NCBI RefSeq assembly: GCF_001895085.1 | Contig: NZ_BDFD01000001.1 | Location: 62,001-126,000, forward strand | Reading direction: 5' to 3' | DNA from: Mariprofundus micogutta | GTDB taxonomy: Bacteria; Pseudomonadota; Zetaproteobacteria; Mariprofundales; Mariprofundaceae | Length of the DNA stretch: 64,000 nt | Part shown: positions 51,555 to 59,432 of the stretch, piece by piece | How the letters are laid out: every line of letters begins with the position of its first letter | Position numbering within the stretch: position 1 is the first letter of the stretch | Program-made: the position numbers and the translations under genes | The notes under the pieces: model-generated | Seen by the model: only the letters and a program-made list of their open reading frames with translations | The model's database searches: none | Told to the model about the DNA's origin: nothing

Positions 51555-54489
51555 TGTTTCGTCTCGCAAATATTGGCAACTGATCCAGATTCACCGTATG
51601 AGTTGATCGTGCGGAAAGCTTGCTGTCCATTGCCTGCAACGTAGGACTGTTCCATGCTCTTCGACTCTCAACAAAAGGTCGAATTTGAAACAGCGCTAAT
51701 TTCCCGGCATTAAAGCCAAATTCAATATCTGCTGCTACCGGTTTATTCCCGCTGCCTCGAGGCAGTGGAAAACGTGCATCAACATCGCTAGCCACATCCT
51801 GCAAACGCACAATCTCATTGCGGCTTAACAACTGCTCCATACCCACTGCAGCTTCCACTTTGATGCCCCCTGCTTGACTCAACATCATCTTCTTCGGCGC
51901 AGTCGCCTGAGACATCAGCTGCACATCCCCCTGCTTGCGATCAACACGCAACTCCTCAGCAGCCTGCCCCTCAACTGCACCGCCCACACCTTCATTCACC
52001 GCGATTGATAGCCAGCCGTGGTTTCCACTGCCCACATCAGCTGTAACCATGACGCCAGACTTTTCCGATGCGAAACTCTGCATCAGTAATACTGCAGGAT
52101 AGACATGCTCCGGTGCAGTCATATAAGACTGTCGCCACGCAAATGCCCTCTCGCTGAACGGTGAAGCCCACACACGTTTGACCGCATGCAAAATCTCGTC
52201 AAAACCTATGACATTGGGTACTGTAAGATTCAAACCCGCCCCATTGAAACCGGGCAGGTCTTCAACATTTGTATCGCTGCGCACAAATAACCCGGTTGTC
52301 TCACTGCTACCAAACTGTTCAGTCAAAGCACTACGCAACTGGTGTGTAAATGCAGCACCCGGGTCTCCATAGATAATCCTGTTGCGCAACTTTTCCAGAA
52401 AGACTTTAGTCTGGTGGTTTCTTTCTATTTCAGAGCTGATCTTTTCCAGCCTGCGGTATTCCGCCTGCATCCATACAAAGATGGAACTGCCTCCAGGCTC
52501 AATAGGTTGATCCAGATATTTTCGGAACACACCGAAAGGAATGACCAAACCTGCAGTAACCATATCCGGATAATAATAAGCAAGCTGCCCTAAATTCGCG
52601 GCTTTTGGGCCTACTGTTCGTCCCGAATCGCTGGAACGGATTACTTGAAGTGGAATTAATGTTAAATCGTTGAGATTCAATTTATCAAGATCAGGTTCAA
52701 TTGTAACTGCATCAACTGTCTCACTGCCAAACACCATATCCCATTTTTCTTCATCCGGCATGATATGGATAACACCTTTCTGGCTTACTGCCAGAATCAC
52801 CCTTTTTCCAATATGTCGACGAATTTGCTTAAGACGTATTTCATCTGCGACAAGATTGGGAATGCCCATATTTCGAGCAAGCAGTTGCACATGCGAAACT
52901 GAGCTTCCTTCACCTCGGGTAATTATACCTGCAACAGGTGTCAAATTCTGAGTCGTAGCATTCAGAATATAGATGCCATCGGGATGCAATGGCTGTCCCT
53001 GCTCCGGTTCAGCTAACAGTATCCCCCTGCGTAATCCCGGATTCAGCGCACGCAAACCGCTACCCACCTCTCGACCAAACAGCTGATGTTTGATGCCACT
53101 GAGTCTGTTGGCATCGATAATCAATGTATCGAGCAAGCGGGTATATGGCAGCAAAGGGCTGCCTCTCAAGCGATCGGGAACAAAGTTCTGCACCAATGGG
53201 GTCAGGGGCAACCACTGTTTTACAGCTGAAGAAAAGTGAAATTCCAGAGCGCGCTGTGACCACTGTGAAACACGTGTAAGATAGTTCAACGATGCATGAT
53301 AGTCACTTACGCTGATCCGCTTGCTGCGAAGCAGAGTATTCAACTCCATGGATATAGCCTGCCATTGTCGATCAGACAGCATGCCCGTTGCATGTAGTGC
53401 TGCTGCCAAATATCTCAACCAGCCAAGTCGTGTGCGCCGACTGGCTGTTTCAGCCTCTCTTAGCAGCAGATTGCCGTGAACAAACACCTCCTGTTCAAGA
53501 ACCAGCGTGGCACGTAAAAAACGCAATCGGTTATATACTGTATAAGGATTATCTTTGGATAGAAGCTTACGGTAGCCCTGCGCTTTGGAAGCTGCAAATG
53601 CAACAACTCTGTCACTGTCTTTGCTAGCGTACAGATCGCGGATGGTTCCAACCATCTCCTGGCGAAAAGCTTTATTGTGAGATTTATCATGCAGCTGCCA
53701 CAGCAGTTCATTGCTCGTATGTTCACCAAAAAGTTTATCGAGACCTGCTGCAAGCGCTTCATATTGATCCTTCAGCTCTGCAATCCCGGATTTCTCTGCA
53801 TACTCACGTACCTTCGCTGCATCCCCGTCATCCGGAAGGCTATGGATTTTCACTCGCAGCTTGTGAAACCCTGCATCCTGTTCATTTATATCTGTTGCCG
53901 CCTTGCGAACTTCAACCCCCAGCAACGGTTCAAGTGTAATCGGTAATAAGCGCACTGCCTCGCGCAGTAAAAGAAACTTTTCAGGCTTTAACCAATCCTT
54001 ATCAGCAAGCATTGCCAGAACGATTTTTCTGGCCGAGTCCTGCTCGGCCTCTACCTGAATTGCCCCTCGATAAAAACGTGCTTTGCGTAACACCCAGCCA
54101 TCGTCGACCTGCTTGAGGAACTGTTCAAGCAGTATCTGGCTCAAATCTGAAGCTGCGTTATCGGCAGTGATGAATTGCTCAGGCTCTATCGCAGAAAGCA
54201 CATTGGCGATCAGATAACCGTTTTCCCTCATAGTCATCGCACGATCATTCCACTCACCATGCTGGCGACCACCACCGTGTTCTTTACAGGCATATTCTTT
54301 GGGAGGCAACACGGTGCCATCATTGCAAAACCACTGCACTGATTTAAAAGGGCCGCGATGGGCATCTTTAAAATCATCAACCCAATCTCTGTACTGCTTT
54401 ATCTGATGATGATCCGCCTCAGCTGCCTGAACCAGACCACCGGAGAAAATTGTAATCATCCACAAGATCAACGTCATACGAAAAGCCAT
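51547..54489 (-). CDS. Secreted PEP-synthase/glucan-water-dikinase-like phosphotransferase
   Basis: About 980 aa with an N-terminal signal peptide (MTLILWMITIFSGGLVQA). A long helical region of unknown type (about 30-450) is followed by a phospho-histidine swivelling domain (GEGSSVSHVQLLARNMGIPN, His about 533) and a C-terminal PPDK/PEPS ATP-grasp domain (about 619-940): GPKAANLGQL, FVRSDTNVEDLPGFNGAG, VLLMQSFASEKSGVMVTAD and ALFQIRPF. The order His-domain then ATP domain is that of alpha-glucan water dikinase, not of PEP synthase, and there is no PEP barrel. Catalytic residues look intact, yet the protein appears exported. Start: ATG at 54489 rather than the TTG at 54507; no clear ribosome site. 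Substrate unknown. Confidence 0.85.
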   Translation of the reverse strand: MAFRMTLILWMITIFSGGLVQAAEADHHQIKQYRDWVDDFKDAHRGPFKSVQWFCNDGTVLPPKEYACKEHGGGRQHGEWNDRAMTMRENGYLIANVLSAIEPEQFITADNAASDLSQILLEQFLKQVDDGWVLRKARFYRGAIQVEAEQDSARKIVLAMLADKDWLKPEKFLLLREAVRLLPITLEPLLGVEVRKAATDINEQDAGFHKLRVKIHSLPDDGDAAKVREYAEKSGIAELKDQYEALAAGLDKLFGEHTSNELLWQLHDKSHNKAFRQEMVGTIRDLYASKDSDRVVAFAASKAQGYRKLLSKDNPYTVYNRLRFLRATLVLEQEVFVHGNLLLREAETASRRTRLGWLRYLAAALHATGMLSDRQWQAISMELNTLLRSKRISVSDYHASLNYLTRVSQWSQRALEFHFSSAVKQWLPLTPLVQNFVPDRLRGSPLLPYTRLLDTLIIDANRLSGIKHQLFGREVGSGLRALNPGLRRGILLAEPEQGQPLHPDGIYILNATTQNLTPVAGIITRGEGSSVSHVQLLARNMGIPNLVADEIRLKQIRRHIGKRVILAVSQKGVIHIMPDEEKWDMVFGSETVDAVTIEPDLDKLNLNDLTLIPLQVIRSSDSGRTVGPKAANLGQLAYYYPDMVTAGLVIPFGVFRKYLDQPIEPGGSSIFVWMQAEYRRLEKISSEIERNHQTKVFLEKLRNRIIYGDPGAAFTHQLRSALTEQFGSSETTGLFVRSDTNVEDLPGFNGAGLNLTVPNVIGFDEILHAVKRVWASPFSERAFAWRQSYMTAPEHVYPAVLLMQSFASEKSGVMVTADVGSGNHGWLSIAVNEGVGGAVEGQAAEELRVDRKQGDVQLMSQATAPKKMMLSQAGGIKVEAAVGMEQLLSRNEIVRLQDVASDVDARFPLPRGSGNKPVAADIEFGFNAGKLALFQIRPFVESRRAWNSPTLQAMDSKLSARSTHTVNLDQLPIFARRNND

Positions 54490-54560
54490 AGGATACAGTA
54501 TAGTCAAAGAGTTGATTTCTTACTACAGGGATAAATTACACCTATGAAAGCAAGCTGAAT

Positions 54561-55685
54561 CTAGTGAATAAGCTGCTCCACCATATCAGCAACGCCTTTA
54601 GCAGGCTTTTCATTCCCGAGAACTTCCCTCAAATCGCAAAATGCATCTCGTTGCATCTCAGCCGCATCTGAATTTTGCAACAATGGTAGAATTTCATGTA
54701 CAATATTTTCCACAGTACAGTCCTGTTGAATCAGCTCGGGCATAACCGGCCGATCTCCCAGAATTATATTAGCCAAACCTGCACAGCGAAGCTTAACCAG
54801 CCTTTTGGCCAGAAAAACCATCAATGGCGAACTTTGATAAACCAACACCGTTGGCACGTTCCACAAAGCCAGCTCGAGGGTGGCAGTTCCTGATACAGCG
54901 ATTGCCGCATCAGCTCTTAACGCATAATCATGCTCTTGCCGTTGTATCGCTACGGCTCCCGCCTTCCACAAGAGCTCCAATTGCTCTTTTTCCACGCCCG
55001 GCGCCAATGGGACAACGCAGGCAAGTTCTGGCAATTCGGCCCTAAGCTTTCGAAGGCTTTCTGCCAAAACTGGAATATGTGCTTTTAACTCCTGAGGGCG
55101 ACTACCCGGCAGCAATGCCAAAAGCTTTTGTTCTGGTTCTAAGCCGAGTTTATGCCTCAATTCAGCAGCGGACCAGCCTCTCTCACAAGCTACGGCACTG
55201 GGATTTCCCACATAAGTGGCTGAAATTCCACGCAGGGCAAACCATTCGATTTCAAAAGGAAGAATTGATGCAAGCCTGTCCTGAGATTGCTGCAATTTCT
55301 TTACTCGCCATGAACCCCATGCCCATAATTTCGGTGCAATAAAATGGATAACCGGAATCCCCATGTTTCGTAACTTGCGACCCAGCCGCATATGAAAACT
55401 GGAGAAATCAACCAGCACCGCTACTTCGGGCCGGTTACTGGCACACCAGTTAAGAATAGAAACCTCGATACTTCGAATACGTGCAAGTGAGCGCAGCACA
55501 TCACTTATACCCATGACATTCAACTCATTCATATGATGCAGCGGCATGCAGCCATTAGCTATCATCTGACTGCCTGCGACACCTGTTACTTCAACTTCAG
55601 GAAAACGTGATTTTAATTCCGCAACGACTGTAGCAGCATGAAAATCGCCGGAAGTTTCACCGGCACTGACAAAAAACTGCCTCAT
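54561..55685 (-). CDS. lpxB: Lipid-A-disaccharide synthase
   Basis: A 374-aa GT19 glycosyltransferase that joins lipid X and UDP-diacylglucosamine. Motifs: VSAGETSGDFHAATVV, HFIAPKLWAWGSWRVKKL, FEIEWFALRGISATYVGNPS and LALLPGSRPQELKAHI. It follows lpxI by 30 bases. It is followed after 72 bases by the secreted dikinase gene on the same strand. Confidence 0.96.
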   Translation of the reverse strand: MRQFFVSAGETSGDFHAATVVAELKSRFPEVEVTGVAGSQMIANGCMPLHHMNELNVMGISDVLRSLARIRSIEVSILNWCASNRPEVAVLVDFSSFHMRLGRKLRNMGIPVIHFIAPKLWAWGSWRVKKLQQSQDRLASILPFEIEWFALRGISATYVGNPSAVACERGWSAAELRHKLGLEPEQKLLALLPGSRPQELKAHIPVLAESLRKLRAELPELACVVPLAPGVEKEQLELLWKAGAVAIQRQEHDYALRADAAIAVSGTATLELALWNVPTVLVYQSSPLMVFLAKRLVKLRCAGLANIILGDRPVMPELIQQDCTVENIVHEILPLLQNSDAAEMQRDAFCDLREVLGNEKPAKGVADMVEQLIH

Positions 55686-55715
55686 CTATTCAATCTCACG
55701 ATAGAGAATGTAAAA

Positions 55716-56522
55716 TTAACTCTCCGAGTAACCATAGACAGAAATACCATATTGGCTAGCCATGGAAGAAAACCGATCCCGTTCAATCATCAGTGTTTTT
55801 CCAGCTTCTACTGCAAGCAGATTGCAGCCAGAAGCCTTCATCACTTCCAGTGTGTCAGGTCCAACGGCAGGCACATCAAAACGAAGATCCTGATTTGGCT
55901 TGGCCACCTTGATCACCGCCGCCTTTCCGCTGCCCAGTGAACCACCACGCTTGATCGCTTCGTCAGTGCCTTCAATGGCCTCAACAGCCAAAACAGCCTG
56001 ATCCTGTACCACAATAGTCTGCCCGATATCGAGCCCGGCAATCCCCTTGGCCTGAGTATAACCAAAGATAATGTCATCATTGCGTTTTTTCGCTGCAGGG
56101 CCTGCCAGATGCCCCGTTCCGGCAAGCATTTCACCTGCGTACAGCGTCTGATCGATCAGGGTCAACCCGCCTTCAGACAACAGATCTGCAATGGTATTCA
56201 GGATTGAATCATCCCGGCGATCTTTCAAACGCATCAGACCTTTCACAGCTGTAAGATCTGGCCTGAAGTTACGAAACAGATGCAACTTCCGCACCTTGCC
56301 AGCCATCACAATCTGATCCACACCGGCTTTTTTAAAGGCTTTGATCATGCCGCCTATCTGCCCCACATGCAGCCAGCATGTAGATGCGGTCAACTTCTCG
56401 ATTTCAGGAAAAGTCTCTTCACGCGCAGCAACCGTATGAACTTCGAAACCTTCGGCAGCGAGAGATGAGGCCAACTCCAGAGGGAAGTGTCCATAACCCG
56501 CAATGAGTCCTATTTTTTTCAT
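55716..56522 (-). CDS. lpxI: UDP-2,3-diacylglucosamine diphosphatase LpxI
   Basis: A 268-aa LpxI, which replaces LpxH in many alpha- and other proteobacteria and hydrolyses UDP-diacylglucosamine to lipid X. Motifs: IGLIAGYGHFPLELA, KAGVDQIVMAGKVRK, GLTLIDQTLYAGEMLAG and QNQDLRF-like AKPNQDLRFDVPAVGPDTLE. It is placed between lpxA and lpxB, as in other LpxI operons. No LpxH is seen in the window. Confidence 0.95.
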   Translation of the reverse strand: MKKIGLIAGYGHFPLELASSLAAEGFEVHTVAAREETFPEIEKLTASTCWLHVGQIGGMIKAFKKAGVDQIVMAGKVRKLHLFRNFRPDLTAVKGLMRLKDRRDDSILNTIADLLSEGGLTLIDQTLYAGEMLAGTGHLAGPAAKKRNDDIIFGYTQAKGIAGLDIGQTIVVQDQAVLAVEAIEGTDEAIKRGGSLGSGKAAVIKVAKPNQDLRFDVPAVGPDTLEVMKASGCNLLAVEAGKTLMIERDRFSSMASQYGISVYGYSES

Positions 56523-56538
56523 ACCGCGAGTAAAGTGA

Positions 56539-57339
56539 TCAGGAGTCGCGGCGATGCGTGGTCAGACCGCGTTTGGCTGTGCGGACAAATTCCACCAGAC
56601 TGCGTCCAACTTCATCGCCATCTTTAAGTATTGCTTCGGCCTGAAGCAACTGCTCGGCACGTTTACCCTTTTCCTGCAACAGTATGCGATAGACTTCCTT
56701 CAAATGACCAATCTGCTCCAGATTGTAACCTTTGCGTTTCAAACCCACGAGATTCAAACCACTCAAACCAGAGCGATAACCACCGGCAACAAGACAAAAT
56801 GGGGGCACATCTTTAGTCACGCCGGACATACCACCAATCATGGCTAGACTGCCAATACGGACAAACTGCTGGATAGCAGAAAGACCACCGATAATGGCCT
56901 GATCATCAACTTCAACGTGACCAGCCAGAGTAGAGCAGTTGGCCAGTACAATGTTATTTCCAAGCAGACAATCATGCGCGATATGGGTATATGCCATCAA
57001 CAAATTATGGTCCCCAAGGCGAGTAATCATGCCACCGCCTTCCGTACCTGCATTAATCGTCACATTTTCGCGGATCTGGTTGTTATTTCCGATAATGACC
57101 TGAGATGATTCCCCGTGGTATTTCAGGTCCTGAGGAATCTGACCGATCGAAGTAAATGGGAAAACTCTGTTTGCTGATCCCATAACGGTATGGCCGGTAA
57201 CCACCACATGTGACATTAACTCACAGCGGTCTCCAATAATCACATCAGGGCCAATGACACTATACGGCCCAATCGTCACACCAACGCCGATCTCTGCCTT
57301 GCTATCAACAATAGCTGTTGGGTGAATTAAGCCACTCAT
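56539..57339 (-). CDS. lpxA: UDP-N-acetylglucosamine acyltransferase
   Basis: A 266-aa left-handed beta-helix enzyme with hexapeptide repeats (IGVGVTIGPYSVIGPDVIIG), the catalytic-type histidine in LMAYTHIAHDCLLGN and a C-terminal helical part. It adds the first acyl chain in lipid A synthesis using acyl-ACP. It overlaps fabZ by 4 bases. Confidence 0.96.
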   Translation of the reverse strand: MSGLIHPTAIVDSKAEIGVGVTIGPYSVIGPDVIIGDRCELMSHVVVTGHTVMGSANRVFPFTSIGQIPQDLKYHGESSQVIIGNNNQIRENVTINAGTEGGGMITRLGDHNLLMAYTHIAHDCLLGNNIVLANCSTLAGHVEVDDQAIIGGLSAIQQFVRIGSLAMIGGMSGVTKDVPPFCLVAGGYRSGLSGLNLVGLKRKGYNLEQIGHLKEVYRILLQEKGKRAEQLLQAEAILKDGDEVGRSLVEFVRTAKRGLTTHRRDS

Positions 57340-57782
57340 GTTTCTTCTTGCGGCACCAGTGTAGCCGTCAATGTACCTTCACAAACCAGTTTACCATCGA
57401 CGAAGGCCTCACCACGCAGCTTCCACATAAAACCACGTCGGCGCAGACAGGTCAGCTCAAATATAACCTGATCACCCGGACGAACCGGCTTACGGAAACG
57501 CACGCCATCAATACCTGTAAAATAGACCAGATATTCACGATCATCTTCAACCGACTGGAATGCAAGCATGCCACCGGCCTGTGCCATAGCCTCAACCAGA
57601 AGCACACCCGGCATCACCGGATGCGCAGGAAAGTGACCGGTAAATTGCGGCTCATTGATGGTTACATTTTTCAATGCACGGATTGATTTTTCTTTTTCGT
57701 AATCAAGAATCCGGTCAATCAGTAGAAATGGATACCGGTGCGGCAAAAACTCCATAATCTGATCAATATTAAATTCCGGCAT
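57336..57782 (-). CDS. fabZ: 3-hydroxyacyl-[ACP] dehydratase
   Basis: A 148-aa hot-dog-fold dehydratase: LPHRYPFLLIDRIL, the catalytic His/Glu in GHFPAHPVMPGVLLVEAMAQAGG, and RRGFMWKLRGEAFVDGKLV. It dehydrates 3-hydroxyacyl-ACP and so competes with LpxA and LpxD for substrate; its place between lpxA and lpxD is conserved. It follows lpxD by 38 bases. Confidence 0.97.
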   Translation of the reverse strand: MPEFNIDQIMEFLPHRYPFLLIDRILDYEKEKSIRALKNVTINEPQFTGHFPAHPVMPGVLLVEAMAQAGGMLAFQSVEDDREYLVYFTGIDGVRFRKPVRPGDQVIFELTCLRRRGFMWKLRGEAFVDGKLVCEGTLTATLVPQEET

Positions 57783-57820
57783 TTAAACTCTCCTTGAAAC
57801 TGTATATATGAAATATTTAA

Positions 57821-58831
57821 CTAACGATTGCGCTGAGCTTTCCAAAGCTCGGGCAATTTCATCATTAACGCAGAAACCTTCAACCACATGCGATGCGGCA
57901 TGGCTGGCACTCCGGCATAGGTTCCCCCGGCCTCAAGATCTGATATCACACCGCTTTTGGCAGCCAGCTTAACACCGTCACCTATATTCAAGTGACCGGC
58001 CGTACCAGCTTGCCCACCGAACTGACATCCTTTGCCAATTGTTGTTGAACCTGATATTCCAACCTGACTTGCCATCACAGTAAAGGCACCGACGCGAACA
58101 TTGTGGGCAATCTGAATCTGGTTATCCAGTTTCACGCCACGCTCAATAACTGTATCTTCAATGGCTCCGCGATCAATGCAGGTATTTGCACCGATTTCGA
58201 CATCATCTTCAAGAATGACTCGTCCGACCTGCGGAATTTTCAGATGTTGTTGACCGCTCCAGGCATAACCGAATCCATCAGATCCAACCACCGCTCCGGA
58301 TTGCAGATAAACCTCATTTCCCAGCACGCAGTCGTGGGCAACAACTGCTTTTGCGTGTAACAGACAGTTTTTGCCTATGCTTACCCGATCTCCGATGATA
58401 CAACCGGCACCAATTCTACTGCCTTCGCCAATGGTGACCTGCTCACCTATCACGGCATTTGCACCGACTTCCACATCAATCGCAAGTCTGGCTTCAGGAT
58501 GAATAACAGCTGAGTCATGCCTGATTCCACTGGCAGGTAACTCCGGATGAAACAAACGCTGCAGTTTGGCAAAAGCGAGATATGGATCCCTGACACGAAT
58601 TACACTGCAACCGTCAGGGTCTGCTGCTGCATCTGATACTAAAATTGCAGCAGCGTCAGTTTGTGCTACTGCATCGCTGTACCTCTTATTTGCCAGAAAC
58701 GATATCTGGCTGGCATCAGCACTACTCAACGTATTTACGCCGGTAATTATCAGCTGTTTGGCATCACCATCAAATCCTGCAATAACTCCACCGACAAGTT
58801 CGGCAACCTCATGAAGAGATACGCTTTTCAC
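57821..58831 (-). CDS. lpxD: UDP-3-O-acylglucosamine N-acyltransferase
   Basis: A 336-aa beta-helix acyltransferase: N-terminal uridine-binding domain (about 1-100), hexapeptide repeats (VGANAVIGEQVTIGEGSRIG), the catalytic histidine region LDNQIQIAHNVRVGAFTVMA and AGTAGHLNIGDGV. It adds the second acyl chain of lipid A. Located between skp and fabZ as usual. Confidence 0.96.
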   Translation of the reverse strand: MKSVSLHEVAELVGGVIAGFDGDAKQLIITGVNTLSSADASQISFLANKRYSDAVAQTDAAAILVSDAAADPDGCSVIRVRDPYLAFAKLQRLFHPELPASGIRHDSAVIHPEARLAIDVEVGANAVIGEQVTIGEGSRIGAGCIIGDRVSIGKNCLLHAKAVVAHDCVLGNEVYLQSGAVVGSDGFGYAWSGQQHLKIPQVGRVILEDDVEIGANTCIDRGAIEDTVIERGVKLDNQIQIAHNVRVGAFTVMASQVGISGSTTIGKGCQFGGQAGTAGHLNIGDGVKLAAKSGVISDLEAGGTYAGVPAMPHRMWLKVSALMMKLPELWKAQRNR

Positions 58832-58845
58832 AGGATACCTGCTAA

Positions 58846-59370
58846 TTACTTCTTGGCATCCAGAAGTTTGGTGATATCTGCAGTAACATCATGTTTTGGA
58901 TCAACATAAAGGAATGCAGGTTTCTGCATGATAATGTCATATTTACCCTGCTTGCCATAGCTACTGATCACTTTCTGGAATTTGGTTCCGATACTGATAT
59001 CCAGACGATTCTTTTCAGCGCTGAGCGCTTCCTGAGCATCCTGCTGTTTGCGTTGGAAATCAGTACGCATGGACTTTAGTGCCTGCTGTTTCTGTGCCAG
59101 ACGATCAGGTGACATTGCCATAGACTGGCCCAACAGATCCTTTTCAGATTTACTGATTTTTTCGCCCAGTGCCTGAAGCTCTTTGACTTTCTGGGCCTGC
59201 AGACTTTTCAGGCGTTTCATACCCATTTGATAATCAGCTGTGTTTTCCACTGCACTTTTCATATCAACATAGCCGAATTTCATTCCTTCGGCATGAGCCA
59301 TCGTTACGCCACAAATCATCATCGCCCCAAGTGAAGCAATAATTGATCGAATATAATTACTTTTCTGCAT
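58846..59370 (-). CDS. skp: OmpH/Skp-family periplasmic chaperone
   Basis: A 174-aa protein with a signal peptide (IIASLGAMMICGVTMAHAEG). A long coiled-coil (about 45-135, LKSLQAQKVKELQALGEKISKS) and a beta core (KFGYVDMKSAVENTADY; YDIIMQKPAFLYVDPKHDVT) follow. It keeps outer-membrane proteins soluble on their way to BamA. It is 62 bases after bamA and 14 bases before lpxD. Confidence 0.93.
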   Translation of the reverse strand: MQKSNYIRSIIASLGAMMICGVTMAHAEGMKFGYVDMKSAVENTADYQMGMKRLKSLQAQKVKELQALGEKISKSEKDLLGQSMAMSPDRLAQKQQALKSMRTDFQRKQQDAQEALSAEKNRLDISIGTKFQKVISSYGKQGKYDIIMQKPAFLYVDPKHDVTADITKLLDAKK

Positions 59371-59432
59371 TGAAAACTCCTTACTATTTCTACTACAAAC
59401 TATAGTTATACTCTGAATACTATCAGAATATG

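Noticed and set aside
51547-54489. A second PEP synthase
   Set aside because: The PEP/pyruvate barrel domain is absent, the domain order is reversed and a signal peptide is present; ppsA at 30664-33063 is the normal enzyme.
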